A stretch of DNA of 34,652 nucleotides from a virus, in the IMG/VR virus record IMGVR_UViG_3300032665_000117, positions 1 through 34,652 of that record. One strand, written 5' to 3'. Made by a program: the position numbers and the translations under genes. Of this stretch, positions 22,185-31,064 are shown piece after piece. Numbering within the stretch: position 1 is the first letter of the stretch; every line of letters begins with the position of its first letter. The notes below the pieces were generated by a model. It was given only the letters and a program-made list of their open reading frames with translations, made no database searches and was not told where the DNA came from.

Positions 22185-24188
22185 ATGCCCATTGAGCAAT
22201 CGCGTTGGAACCAAAGTAATATCGACACCCTCTTTTATGCCGGTGCCCAAGACTTTGTAAATAGATATTTTGGATTTCAGGCTAATAGCAACGCTAGTAG
22301 CTATTATTTCAACATCTGCCAACAGCCTGTCAACATGATTACCGGCTACGAGCGTCAGCATCGTAAGGGATTCATGTGTCAGGCTATAGAGGGAGCAGAT
22401 AACCTTACCACAGATCAATATACAAAACTTTTGACACATACCGCCAATATCGGTGGAATTCACGAGCAAAAATCGAAGGCAAAAGAGCTTGCTGCCATTT
22501 CTGGCATGGTTCTGTTGCAACCTTATTTAGATTTCACTGGAGCCGATCAAGCCCAAGGGGAACTTAAAGCTAAAATCTGGGAATACAATAGCTTTCTAGT
22601 TGATCCCTACTTCCGCAATCCAGATATGAGTGATGCTCAATTCATCTGGTGTCAAGAATATATTTCTAAAAAAGTGGCTGAGGAGAGATTTCCAGAGCAA
22701 AAAAATAACATAATGCCTATGTCCGGCACTCCCCAACGTTATGGCTCGTTCTACTTTCTTCCTGAAAACTACAACATGGCTCGCAATGACCTGATGGTCT
22801 TGAGTTATGTCTGGTACAAATGGAAAAAGAAAAAGAAACGACTCTATAGCCGTAAACGGAATCAATTCTTTGATTTTGCCGGCGGAGATGGGCAAATGGA
22901 CGCTCTCCTAGCCAATCTAGAGGATGTCGAAGAAGTGACGGTTGAAGTGCCATCATGGAAACTGGCGGTCGTTTTAAACGATCAATTGATGTTTCAGGGA
23001 GACAATCCGCTAGGATTTGATTCGTGCCCGATGATTAGTTATTTTTGGAATTACGAACCTCACATAAATTACTACGATCTGCGCTGCCGTGGACTTATCC
23101 GCACTATGCGGTCGCCCCAGTACCTTTTCAACTACAAAGTCATCCAAAACAACGACATTGCGGCCGCGACAATTAACGCCGGTTGGAAGCGTAAAGTCGG
23201 AGCTGTTGCCAATGAAGATAATCTCAAGAAATCAGGCCAAGGCTGGGATGTCATCGTAAACGATGGCTATGAGATGACAGATGTAGAAAAGATCATCCCA
23301 TCTGCTGTTCCTGAGTCCGATCTGGCACTCGCCCAGCAAATGGAAGATTTGATGTACAAGACCTCAGGTATCAATCTAGAAAATTGGTCGGGTCAACAAG
23401 ATAAACAAACTTCAAGCTTAACTGTACTCCTTAAGCAAGCTGCCAATCTGATGGTATTCCAGAAATATTTTGACCAATGGGATTATTCGGACATGCTTCT
23501 TGGGGATAAAATGCTTCAAATAATGATTAACAATTGGAGTGCTGAAAAAGTCGAATTGATGATTGGTGAAGAACCGAGTCCTCTTTTCTACTCCAAGATC
23601 TTTGCTAAATATAAAGTCATTATGGAAGAGAGTGATCTCACTCCAACTCAACAGAATTTGCAAGCCCAACAGATGATGGATATGAACGAAAGATTCGGAA
23701 GAGAGGTCTTCCCTCCTTCGATGATCATACCAAAACTCAACATCACAGGAAAAGCCGATGCAATCAAGTTTCTACAGTCACAAGAACAGCAGACAGCTGC
23801 CGTACAGCAGCATAGCCAAAATCTTGAACATGCCTTCAATGAGGCTCGTCTTAAAGAGATGTATAGCAAAACAGCAGCCCAAATCGCGACAGCACGTGAA
23901 AGACATGGCAGGGCTGAGGCTGATATTGGGCTCTTTGAAGAAAGACTCAGCGAAATCACACGTAATCGCGCGCTCGCTACTAAAGATAAGATGGAAGCTC
24001 TTGAAAAACTCGTGGATGTCATTGCTAAATATGGCGAAATTGAAACGGCTCTTAAAATGCAAGATATTGAGAATTTCGACAGAAATCAGATCATGGATGA
24101 GAACGAAGAAAAAGTTGACGCTAAGCGATCGAGTTTAGCCAACGATTTCATGACTGGGATTTTGGGCGGACAGGCTCAAGGACAATGA
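22185..24188 (+). CDS. Portal protein, P22-like; true N-terminus upstream and disrupted
   Basis: 667 residues from the first in-frame ATG. Typical features are YYFNICQQPVNMITGYERQH near residue 40, a long alpha/beta wing and stem region, and a C-terminal coiled, Gln/Ala-rich helix (about 550-640). The frame continues upstream without a start to 22077 and encodes FTSFYYPPWNNDIEPNQGNV, which looks like genuine portal sequence. The likely start region (ATG at 22051) lies in another frame, so one base seems to be missing between about 22081 and 22110. No ribosome binding site precedes 22185. The portal forms the DNA gate to which terminase docks. Confidence 0.88.
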   Translation: MPIEQSRWNQSNIDTLFYAGAQDFVNRYFGFQANSNASSYYFNICQQPVNMITGYERQHRKGFMCQAIEGADNLTTDQYTKLLTHTANIGGIHEQKSKAKELAAISGMVLLQPYLDFTGADQAQGELKAKIWEYNSFLVDPYFRNPDMSDAQFIWCQEYISKKVAEERFPEQKNNIMPMSGTPQRYGSFYFLPENYNMARNDLMVLSYVWYKWKKKKKRLYSRKRNQFFDFAGGDGQMDALLANLEDVEEVTVEVPSWKLAVVLNDQLMFQGDNPLGFDSCPMISYFWNYEPHINYYDLRCRGLIRTMRSPQYLFNYKVIQNNDIAAATINAGWKRKVGAVANEDNLKKSGQGWDVIVNDGYEMTDVEKIIPSAVPESDLALAQQMEDLMYKTSGINLENWSGQQDKQTSSLTVLLKQAANLMVFQKYFDQWDYSDMLLGDKMLQIMINNWSAEKVELMIGEEPSPLFYSKIFAKYKVIMEESDLTPTQQNLQAQQMMDMNERFGREVFPPSMIIPKLNITGKADAIKFLQSQEQQTAAVQQHSQNLEHAFNEARLKEMYSKTAAQIATARERHGRAEADIGLFEERLSEITRNRALATKDKMEALEKLVDVIAKYGEIETALKMQDIENFDRNQIMDENEEKVDAKRSSLANDFMTGILGGQAQGQ

Positions 24189-24189
24189 A

Positions 24190-24372
24190 TTATTTTAATT
24201 CAACGCCTTGCTTAGCTAGCTCTCTTGGGTAATCGCCTTTCATCAACATAACTGTCTTGATGATAAGAATTTCTCTTTCTAAGTTGTTGAATTTATGATT
24301 CATCCATAAAAGAGAACCAACAATTCCTCCGAGCACTATCACTGTATCCGTGTGCTTTTCGAACCATTCCAT
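24190..24372 (-). CDS. 60-residue membrane protein
   Basis: MEWFEKHTDTVIVLGGIVGS with one membrane segment (about residues 10-25), then a charged helix (NNLEREILIIKTVMLM). AAGGACGG ribosome binding site. It is convergent with the portal, one base apart. The shape suits a holin- or antiholin-like protein; not proven. Confidence 0.6.
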   Translation of the reverse strand: MEWFEKHTDTVIVLGGIVGSLLWMNHKFNNLEREILIIKTVMLMKGDYPRELAKQGVELK

Positions 24373-24438
24373 GATTTCCGTCCTTTTTCCAGAAATTATA
24401 CCATAGCTCCTAATAAAACAACACTCTCAAAGAATTCC

Positions 24439-24466
24439 TTGAGAAATATGATTTCAAAGCTATAAT
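24439..24466 (+). promoter_or_regulatory. Strong sigma70 promoter with leader hairpin
   Basis: TTGAGA (24439-24444), a 16-nt spacer and perfect TATAAT (24461-24466). The leader then has GAGCC-TAC-GGCTC (24477-24489) and an AAGGAGAAG ribosome binding site before the ATG at 24502. It drives the block of small plus-strand genes. Confidence 0.72.
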
Positions 24467-24501
24467 GAGACCTAAAGAGCCTACGGCTCAAGGAGAAGAT
24501 T

Positions 24502-24723
24502 ATGGCAAAACCAAAGCGCATAGATGATCATTCATTCTGGGCTGGCGGAAAGTCTAAAGATTCAGTATTTCCAAAAGGAGTACATACAAAACACGAATCT
24601 TCAGCTGAAGGCGCAGGTGCAGAAAATGAATATGAAGATACAACCGAAGCAATCAAGAGCCAACAAATGATGGGCGTTTCCAAAGCTAAGGGCCATCCTC
24701 TTAAATCTGGATACAGAAACTAA
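24502..24723 (+). CDS. Hypothetical small polar protein
   Basis: A 73-residue Gly/Ser/Lys-rich protein (MAKPKRIDDHSFWAGGKSKD at the start, GHPLKSGYRN at the end). First gene after a strong promoter. The 145-nt gap that follows holds only a long-loop GGGCGC/GCGCCC inverted repeat. Function unknown. Confidence 0.7.
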   Translation: MAKPKRIDDHSFWAGGKSKDSVFPKGVHTKHESSAEGAGAENEYEDTTEAIKSQQMMGVSKAKGHPLKSGYRN

Positions 24724-24868
24724 TTTTGCTGGGCGCTTAGAACAAAAAAGTTTTATTTTACTTGATGCGCCCACAATCCAATCTTTGAGGTGGGAAATTG
24801 GAAGGAACAAAAACAAAGACATTTAGCAAAATGCACAATTATCCTGCCTCTTTAACTAAGGAGTCCCT

Positions 24869-25132
24869 ATGAAAACAGGTTTTAACGATCCAATCAAAGT
24901 CAAAGAAGGCAAGTCAATGAAGTCCCCTTGGGATTTCACATGTCCTGATTATGATGAAAGATCAAGCTGCTACGTCAATGCCGGATCACATTATGGCGTA
25001 GGTCATAAGCAGCCTGTTGGACATGAGGGTAATCCTAAAAATATGTCTCCAGTTCTTCCAAAAGGAAGAGTTAATACAATGGAAGTCGACGAAGTTCCTA
25101 ACAAGAATTTGAAGTTCGAAGCCAGAGAATGA
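24869..25132 (+). CDS. Hypothetical small protein
   Basis: An 87-residue protein (MKTGFNDPIKVKEGKSMKSP) with an AAGGAG site. It contains WDFTCPDYDERSSCYVNAGS and GHKQPVGHEGNPK, polar and Gly/Pro-rich; perhaps a small virion or head-associated protein. Overlaps the next start by ATGA. Confidence 0.7.
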   Translation: MKTGFNDPIKVKEGKSMKSPWDFTCPDYDERSSCYVNAGSHYGVGHKQPVGHEGNPKNMSPVLPKGRVNTMEVDEVPNKNLKFEARE

Positions 25133-25257
25133 AACTTTCCTATCGATTCTATGATGTCCATGGAAAAGAGATCATAATCAACGATAATGAATGGCACTTC
25201 TTGGTATCAAATGATACCTGCTACTTGATAAAAATCATGGAAGGACATCAAATATGA
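25129..25257 (+). CDS. 42-residue small protein
   Basis: MKLSYRFYDVHGKEIIINDN followed by EWHFLVSNDTCYLIKI, a compact beta-rich sequence. ATGA overlaps with both neighbours support it as part of a coupled run of four small genes. Confidence 0.6.
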   Translation: MKLSYRFYDVHGKEIIINDNEWHFLVSNDTCYLIKIMEGHQI

Positions 25258-25454
25258 TAATAAATTTTGTTGACTCAACCGCTCATGATTCCGATGGAGA
25301 AATAATAGAAATTCCTGATGGTCACAACATGGTTATGGATAAAAATGGAAAAGTATTTCTCTTAAAAACAGAAAGATCTTCTGAAGTCGAATTCGTTAAT
25401 CGTCATCCATCCCAAGATAATAAAACAAAAGAACCTCTCAATGAAACTCTCTAA
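25254..25454 (+). CDS. Hypothetical small protein
   Basis: A 66-residue protein (MIINFVDSTAHDSDGEIIEI) with a beta-hairpin-like centre (GHNMVMDKNGKVFLL). Coupled to the genes before and after. Confidence 0.65.
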   Translation: MIINFVDSTAHDSDGEIIEIPDGHNMVMDKNGKVFLLKTERSSEVEFVNRHPSQDNKTKEPLNETL

Positions 25455-25620
25455 ACCTAAAACAAAGCAAGCCCACACAGCTAGAACTAAAATCGGAATG
25501 GGCGATTTCTATGGCACTGGCCTGAGAGCTAAGATGGGGAAGGTTCGCTCGGTTTATCCTCCTGGCGCAAATCCTTTACCTCCGAAGAAACTCCGCAAGC
25601 CTCCGAAAACACTTGCTTAG
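25441..25620 (+). CDS. 59-residue basic phage protein
   Basis: MKLSKPKTKQAHTARTKIGM, then GDFYGTGLRAKMGKVR and a Pro/Lys-rich tail. Small basic proteins of this shape recur near phage portal and capsid genes. The last 92 bp overlap the 3' end of the minus-strand gene 25529-26224. Confidence 0.65.
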   Translation: MKLSKPKTKQAHTARTKIGMGDFYGTGLRAKMGKVRSVYPPGANPLPPKKLRKPPKTLA

Positions 25621-26224
25621 GCAGCACTTTTCTAGATCTTTTATAGGCATGTCTTAAGGGATGCATGATAGAACATGTATTTTCACTTCCTTTGCACCAT
25701 TTATCAGCTTCCTCTTTCGAGAACACATCAGCAGTATGAATGTCTTCACCTCCTAAAAGAGAATATCGTTTAGGTCCTTCATTTTCCCATTTATCAGCTT
25801 CTTTTTGATTTAAGACCTCACCTGCTTTTTCATGATTCTCATCATAAAGTTCCCAATACCATTCAACGATCTTATCTTTTTCTTTGGCATATTCAGCCAT
25901 ACGTTCAGACGATTTTTTGTAATCCTCATGACCAAGAGGTGGCATGTCGAGCTCATAAAGTTTATGATCATCGCATGGACCAGCTCTATAAACTCTAGGG
26001 TATTTAGGTTTGAATTTAGGAAGCTTAAAAAGCTCATCTTGCTCTGCTTCAGGAAAAGACTTTTTGTATTTTAGAGGGATGTTCAGATTATAAAACTCGA
26101 TTAGCTGGTCAAATTTCCTCATTCTTCTCTCAAAAGTTGCTATGACATCACGGAATTCTTGTTCTACGTAACGAGCATTTTCTTCTAAAACTCTAATCCG
26201 TTGAATGAGTTCATCTTCTTTCAT
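25529..26224 (-). CDS. Hypothetical protein with N-terminal coiled coil
   Basis: A 231-residue protein. The N-terminus forms a charged helix (MKEDELIQRIRVLEENARYV). The middle is Lys/Glu-rich with FSKEEADKW and LNQKEADKWENEG repeats. The C-terminus is polar (KPSEPSPS). Overlaps the upstream gene by 14 nt. No family recognised. Confidence 0.65.
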   Translation of the reverse strand: MKEDELIQRIRVLEENARYVEQEFRDVIATFERRMRKFDQLIEFYNLNIPLKYKKSFPEAEQDELFKLPKFKPKYPRVYRAGPCDDHKLYELDMPPLGHEDYKKSSERMAEYAKEKDKIVEWYWELYDENHEKAGEVLNQKEADKWENEGPKRYSLLGGEDIHTADVFSKEEADKWCKGSENTCSIMHPLRHAYKRSRKVLPKQVFSEACGVSSEVKDLRQEDKPSEPSPS

Positions 26225-26735
26225 TTTTCCCTTTTTGATTCGCTTCTTTGCTTATCTCTTCATATATCTTATCGATCACAGCATCTGGAAGATCGTCGTC
26301 TTCTTTTGCCTCCATTTTTTCTTTTTCATGAAGAAAATTGTAAATGCTCTCAGATATCGTTTCATTACCTGTCATCTTACCCTTCTCGTATTGTTTCCAA
26401 AGTTCTTGAGCAGGAAGAATCCAGATAACTTTAATGTTATCCGATTTAGGATAGGCCTTAAAAAGCATCGAATTACTCTGAGCTTTAGGTTTAGTCAATC
26501 TCGGCTGCCAGATGAGCGTTTTCTCTGGCACTTCTTGCATGGATTTATATTTCCCAGAAGAAAACAGCTTGAACTTCTCGTCGAGCCCGATTGTTCGTGC
26601 ATGAGCAAAGATATAAAACGGATAATCCCCAAATGGCTTTTTGTTGATCAGATCTTGGCAACATTCAGCAATATCAAATCCTTGTCTAGTGAAATGAGTG
26701 AAGCGATCATGTGCATCAAGAAGCTTAACCTTCAT
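26211..26735 (-). CDS. Hypothetical protein
   Basis: A 174-residue protein. The N-terminal two thirds look globular (MKVKLLDAHDRFTHFTRQGF, YPFYIFAHARTIGLDEKF, TLIWQPRLTKPKAQSN). The C-terminal end is acidic then basic. Cys and His are not arranged as a metal site. It is in a coupled leftward four-gene operon. Confidence 0.65.
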   Translation of the reverse strand: MKVKLLDAHDRFTHFTRQGFDIAECCQDLINKKPFGDYPFYIFAHARTIGLDEKFKLFSSGKYKSMQEVPEKTLIWQPRLTKPKAQSNSMLFKAYPKSDNIKVIWILPAQELWKQYEKGKMTGNETISESIYNFLHEKEKMEAKEDDDLPDAVIDKIYEEISKEANQKGKNERR

Positions 26736-26982
26736 TTTTATTCCTTTGAAATTCTTGTAGGTCTTTAATTATTTTTTCGGGAGTCGTTTTCATCATTGCC
26801 TCGCTAGGCATGTAAAGAAAAGCCGTTCTTATATAAGGATTGACGTCTTCCAAAGGCACTGATGCTAAATATCTTTTCCTCCACATTTTCACCTCATCAT
26901 TATTGGAATCTAAAATCCATTGAAATTTTCTTAATTGGGAAAGAGTTTCTTCCATTATCCGAATCGTTTCTTCCAAATCCAT
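26725..26982 (-). CDS. Small helical protein, paralogue of 26983-27186
   Basis: 85 residues with DEVKMWRKRYLASV, then a Thr-Pro-Glu turn and a terminal helix KIIKDLQEFQ. The same order occurs in the upstream neighbour (EIKMWREKFLLE, then NIAVILQEE), so the pair arose by duplication. Confidence 0.6.
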   Translation of the reverse strand: MDLEETIRIMEETLSQLRKFQWILDSNNDEVKMWRKRYLASVPLEDVNPYIRTAFLYMPSEAMMKTTPEKIIKDLQEFQRNKNEG

Positions 26983-27186
26983 CTATGCAATCTCCTCTTG
27001 TAATATCACAGCGATATTGGTGGGACCATAATATGTCATATCTTTTGAAGATATCCCATAAAAAATATTTCTCAGTTCCTGATTCTTATCAGGATTTTCA
27101 TGTTGATAGAAATGTTCCAATAGGAACTTCTCTCTCCACATTTTTATTTCAAAAGCCATTTCAGCGAAGTCAGTTGGGTTTTCCAT
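26983..27186 (-). CDS. Small helical protein, paralogue of 26725-26982
   Basis: 67 residues beginning MENPTDFAEMAFEIKMWREK. First gene of a leftward operon divergent from the scaffold gene, with a palindrome in the shared promoter region. Function unknown. Confidence 0.6.
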   Translation of the reverse strand: MENPTDFAEMAFEIKMWREKFLLEHFYQHENPDKNQELRNIFYGISSKDMTYYGPTNIAVILQEEIA

Positions 27187-27194
27187 TATTGCCT

Positions 27195-27214
27195 ATAATT
27201 TAAATTTAAATTAT
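27195..27214. promoter_or_regulatory. 20-bp perfect palindrome, candidate operator
   Basis: ATAATTTAAATTTAAATTAT is its own reverse complement. It is 8 bp from the start of the leftward small gene and 53 bp from the scaffold start, a position suited to controlling both directions. Confidence 0.6.
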
Positions 27215-27267
27215 GGTTGTAAAATATATTCTAACCGCGTGTCGGCGTCAAGACAAAGGATATTAGT

Positions 27268-27957
27268 ATGTCTATTAGTAATAACGATACCCCACCACAA
27301 GAGCCTGTAAAAAACGAAGCGATTGAACAAAATCTTGCAAAACAAAGACAGATGTATGAAAGAAAACTTGAACAAGAGCGACTTGCTCGTCAGCAAGCGG
27401 AGGAAAGAGCTGCTGCGGCAGAAAGGGCCTCCCAAGAGCGCGCTCGCCTCTCGCCCCTTAATGAAGATGAGGATGATGATGAACCTTATATCGATAAACG
27501 AAAATTACAAAAAACTTTAGCTAAATTCGGTGAACAGACCAAACAACAAACCCAAGCTGAAATACAAGCTGCCGTGCAACAAGCTTTAGATGAAGAACGC
27601 CGTAACAATTACTTGAAAGAGAATTCTGACTTTAACAATGTGATGAACGGAGAGACCATCGAGAAATTCGCTTTAAAGCATCCTAGGCTCGCTGAAAACA
27701 TCTTACGGATGCCTGATGGGTTTGAGCGTCAAAAGCTCGTCTACGAGAATATAAAGGCCCTTGGCATCGATAAGCCAGAGCAGAAGACTCCAGGCATCCA
27801 AGACAAGATCGATGCTAACAGAAGAGCGCCTTATTATCAGCCAAGCGGTGTAGGGACAGCTCCTTATGCGACATCAAGTCAGGGTGACTTTAGCCCAGCA
27901 GGTCAAAAAAATGCCCATGCCAAGATGCAGGAGCTTAAAAGCCGGCTTAGAATTTAA
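27268..27957 (+). CDS. Scaffolding protein
   Basis: 229 residues. An N-terminal long coiled coil rich in Gln, Arg, Glu and Ala (EQERLARQQAEERAAAAERA) leads into an acidic block (LNEDEDDDEPYIDKRKLQ) and more helices. It ends in a basic helix (NAHAKMQELKSRLR), typical of scaffold proteins whose basic tail contacts the capsid. It is 20 kb from the capsid gene on the opposite strand in this layout. Its stop overlaps the stop of the convergent fibre by 4 nt. Confidence 0.8.
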   Translation: MSISNNDTPPQEPVKNEAIEQNLAKQRQMYERKLEQERLARQQAEERAAAAERASQERARLSPLNEDEDDDEPYIDKRKLQKTLAKFGEQTKQQTQAEIQAAVQQALDEERRNNYLKENSDFNNVMNGETIEKFALKHPRLAENILRMPDGFERQKLVYENIKALGIDKPEQKTPGIQDKIDANRRAPYYQPSGVGTAPYATSSQGDFSPAGQKNAHAKMQELKSRLRI

Positions 27958-28817
27958 GTTATATACTCGGTGATGATAACAATTCCAGCGGCTCCTACGC
28001 CGCCTGCCGCTCCTGTGCCATCATTACAACTTGTGCCACCGCCACCGCCACCGCCATATAGGACGCCACCATTTCCAGTAGCATTAGTTCCGCCGGTACG
28101 TAGGACAGCTTGGCCTCCTTGACCATAAATTGAATTTCCTCCAGCCCCACTAATCGCCCAGCCATTACCACCAGAAACATATGATCCAAAAGAAACTCCT
28201 CCACCTCCGCCACTAGCATTAACGTCACCAGAACTGCCGGCCCCTCCTACTCCTCCAGTTGCTGAAGCCGCACTGCCTCCGCCACCAGTCGAACTACCAC
28301 CGGAACCAAAACCGCCACCAGTTGCAGAAACTAATAAACCAACAGAAGATGTATTTCCAGCAGTTCCATTATTTGCTCCAATCCCACCTCCATTAGCCGT
28401 AGCACCTACGGTGACAGCTTGTGATGCTCCAATTGTGGCAGCTGAAGCATGTAATTTCGCATAGCCTCCGCCGCCGCCACCACCTCCACAAGCTGCACCT
28501 GAAGTGCTGGCCGCAGCGCCCCCTCCTCCTCCACCGCCTCCAACAACTTCTATAATGCAATAGACCATTCCAGACGTGGGGGTATAAGTTCCTGATGAAG
28601 TAAAAGTTTGAACGTTAATAGAGGAAAAAACAGCTTGCCATGTGGGGAGTGCACTTGAAGAAACATAAGTCAAAGCATATCCCGCAGTCCCAGTTGCAAC
28701 AGATTGAAGAGCTCCTGTACTTGTAGTCCCACCCGCAATGGGCGCATATGCAGTAAATGATGCATCCCCTGTTCCTCCCGCATTTACAACCTGTGGTAAT
28801 GGTCCGTTATAAGACAT
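27954..28817 (-). CDS. Short tail fibre/adhesin with Gly-rich tip
   Basis: A 287-residue protein. A short N-terminus lacks the common anchor. After FTSSGTYTPTSGMVYCIIEV the sequence is very rich in Gly with GAACGGGGGGGG-type runs, and it ends IVIITEYIT. The tip is paralogous to the fibre at 16046-17602. It may sit on the end of the 717-residue fibre encoded immediately upstream (TGATG overlap). Confidence 0.8.
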   Translation of the reverse strand: MSYNGPLPQVVNAGGTGDASFTAYAPIAGGTTSTGALQSVATGTAGYALTYVSSSALPTWQAVFSSINVQTFTSSGTYTPTSGMVYCIIEVVGGGGGGGGAAASTSGAACGGGGGGGGYAKLHASAATIGASQAVTVGATANGGGIGANNGTAGNTSSVGLLVSATGGGFGSGGSSTGGGGSAASATGGVGGAGSSGDVNASGGGGGVSFGSYVSGGNGWAISGAGGNSIYGQGGQAVLRTGGTNATGNGGVLYGGGGGGGTSCNDGTGAAGGVGAAGIVIITEYIT

Positions 28818-30970
28818 CAGAACACCTCGTAATTTGTGCCGTCGAAAATGACATTGATAGATTGATAATTTGTTGCCATCGTATAAGTGGTTTGGCCATC
28901 TATGGTGACCGTTCCACCAACAGTCGTCACGCTGATATTGCTTGTTGCTGCGGCTCCATTAGAATCTTTAATGTAGATTACGCGTCCGGTCGTTGGCGCG
29001 TTAGGAAGCTTTATTGTAATCACGCCGCCGGAAGTTTGGCAGGCCAGGAATTGATCTGTGCTGAGTACGGTATAAGGAGATGCTCCATGGGCAACTGAAG
29101 TGATTGCGAGAACCGACCCTCCATCTTGCCAGGTAGGAAGAGCGCTAGCCCCATTTGAAGTAAGGACTTGTCCAGCAGTGCCGACTCCAGATACGTTTTG
29201 AAAAGTTCCTGTGGCAGTCGTTCCAGCACAAATTACCGAGTATGCTGTAAAGGTTGTATTTCCTGTTCCGCCATGCCCAACATTTAATGTGCCTCCGAGA
29301 GTCTCGGTGGTTCCAGCTCCTGCAAATGTCAGACCTGAAGTGCCCCCTGTGAATGTGAAGCTGTTTCCAGTTAAGCCTCCGCCCGAATCGCCAGTTATCG
29401 TAATGGAGCTTGCAATTGATGAAACTGATCCTAATTGCCCTGTTGCGGTATTGATAGTGACGTAGTTGAGGTTGGAGACAGAAACGCCTTCGATGCCAGC
29501 GATGTAGCAACTGCTTTGTTGTCCAGTGCCTGATCCTTGAGTTCCGATTCGGATGACGTTGGATTCTGCGGCAACACCAGCATTTCCAATGACAATGTTA
29601 TTGCTTTCTGAGGATGTATAATTACCGCCCGCGCCGGAACCTAATCCAATATTATGAGATCCACTGCCAACATCGACTAGGGCAAAAGTTCCTACTCCAG
29701 TATTATTGCCGCCAGATGTAGTGAATAAAGAATTGTAGCCTACAGCCACATTATTGCCGCCCGATACAAGAGCAAATAATGACTCGAAACCAATACTTGT
29801 ATTATTCGATCCGGTTTGAAGGCTGGATCCAGATGAACTACCCATAGATGTATTGTATGATCCAGAAGTAAGGCTTCCTAAGACACCATTACCAAGGGCT
29901 GTGTTGTTCGTGAAGGTTAGGGCTGAATTTCCAGCACCGAACCCAATCATTGTATTTGTATTAGCATCGGTGACATTGAGCTTTGAAGTCGTCCCACTAT
30001 TTACAAATAAAACAGATGATCCACAGTTTTGAGCCGCGTTATCTGCATAGATTGTAACGGTGGTGCCTGTGATGCTGCCCGTATCACCATCAATTGTTGT
30101 AATAGTCCCGCCAGATCCGGTTGCAGAGATTTCTATCGATCCAGCTCCGTTTGTAATGGTAACTCCGCTACCAGCCGTAAGAGTTGCCAGAACTGGGTTA
30201 GCTCCAGTCGATCCAATAGGGAGCTGACCATTCGTTGCAACGCCAAGGGGTGACAATGCCGATGTACTTCCTTCGAATAGAGCCAGACTATGGGCTGTTT
30301 GGGTTCCGAGCTTGGCAGCAAGAGCTGCCGACGTAACAGCGTTAAAGGTGTCAGTTCCCGCAATTGCCTGAGCATTCGTTGCAAGGGTGACTGTCCCTTC
30401 TTGAGTCGTGGAGGATTGTAATCCAACAATGGTCAGAGTGTTGATCGGCGAGTTCCCGATGACGTTGATACCTGTTGAATTATTACCTACTACGAACAAA
30501 GTATTTGAGACGTTTGGGGAAACGAGACCGCCGGTATTGCCTTCGTAGGTTGCACCACCGCCGACTAGATCAAGACTAATGCCGTTGAGTTCTGGAGTGA
30601 TGGTTATCGTGCCGCTGACAGATTCAACTGTGAAATTGCCGTTTAAAGCCGGAGGAATCGTATTAATAGTTTCAATACCCGCAATGCTTATCCCTGATGA
30701 CAGTAGCACCCAATTGGCTATGAGGTTTCCTGATGTGCCTTCATAAGAGGCAAGTTGGTAGATCGCATCTGAAGTCGTATTGACCCATTCTTTCCCCAAA
30801 GGATAGGTGTTATCCCCACTATTGGGATTCCGTGGCAATCTTATGGCATCCAAGAGCGTTGTAGAGGCTGTTCCTGTGCCTTGAGAGTAGACTTGTTGGC
30901 CGTAGTTAGTTGTCACGATTTCCCCGCTAGATTTAAAGGCATTATTATACCTATAGAAATTCTTTTGCAA
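28817..30970 (-). CDS. Large tail fibre with YadA-like repeats
   Basis: 717 residues, TTG start with AGGGG upstream. The N-terminal region has the shared anchor (NTYPLGKEWVNTTSDAIYQL, ANWVLLSS). The centre has repeats of the form NTALGNGVLGSLTSGSYNTS and NNVAVGYNSL, like the left-handed coil of trimeric adhesin heads. The C-terminal domain (TGRVIYIKDSNGAAATSNIS, ending INVIFDGTNYEVF) is a recurrent phage fibre end. It is probably the main trimeric receptor-binding fibre. Confidence 0.87.
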   Translation of the reverse strand: MQKNFYRYNNAFKSSGEIVTTNYGQQVYSQGTGTASTTLLDAIRLPRNPNSGDNTYPLGKEWVNTTSDAIYQLASYEGTSGNLIANWVLLSSGISIAGIETINTIPPALNGNFTVESVSGTITITPELNGISLDLVGGGATYEGNTGGLVSPNVSNTLFVVGNNSTGINVIGNSPINTLTIVGLQSSTTQEGTVTLATNAQAIAGTDTFNAVTSAALAAKLGTQTAHSLALFEGSTSALSPLGVATNGQLPIGSTGANPVLATLTAGSGVTITNGAGSIEISATGSGGTITTIDGDTGSITGTTVTIYADNAAQNCGSSVLFVNSGTTSKLNVTDANTNTMIGFGAGNSALTFTNNTALGNGVLGSLTSGSYNTSMGSSSGSSLQTGSNNTSIGFESLFALVSGGNNVAVGYNSLFTTSGGNNTGVGTFALVDVGSGSHNIGLGSGAGGNYTSSESNNIVIGNAGVAAESNVIRIGTQGSGTGQQSSCYIAGIEGVSVSNLNYVTINTATGQLGSVSSIASSITITGDSGGGLTGNSFTFTGGTSGLTFAGAGTTETLGGTLNVGHGGTGNTTFTAYSVICAGTTATGTFQNVSGVGTAGQVLTSNGASALPTWQDGGSVLAITSVAHGASPYTVLSTDQFLACQTSGGVITIKLPNAPTTGRVIYIKDSNGAAATSNISVTTVGGTVTIDGQTTYTMATNYQSINVIFDGTNYEVF

Positions 30971-31003
30971 TAATTTCTTTACCCCTGAAGAAAAGATTAA
31001 GAG

Positions 31004-31032
31004 TTGTTGTTATTATTGATGATAGTTATTAT
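31004..31032 (+). promoter_or_regulatory. Candidate sigma70 promoter for the small membrane cassette
   Basis: TTGTTG (31004-31009), a 17-nt spacer and TATTAT (31027-31032), 33 nt before the first ATG. The three overlapping plus-strand genes that follow have no other visible source of transcription. Confidence 0.5.
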
Positions 31033-31064
31033 AGAGGGGATTAAAGATAGAAAGGATGGGAAGT

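Noticed and set aside
22017-22520. Minus-strand 167-residue frame at the portal start
   Set aside because: It is antisense to conserved portal sequence and has no ribosome binding site.
26205-26768. Plus-strand 187-residue frame opposite the 26211-26735 gene
   Set aside because: Phe/Leu/Ser-rich mirror of a charged minus-strand gene, which has coupled starts on both sides.
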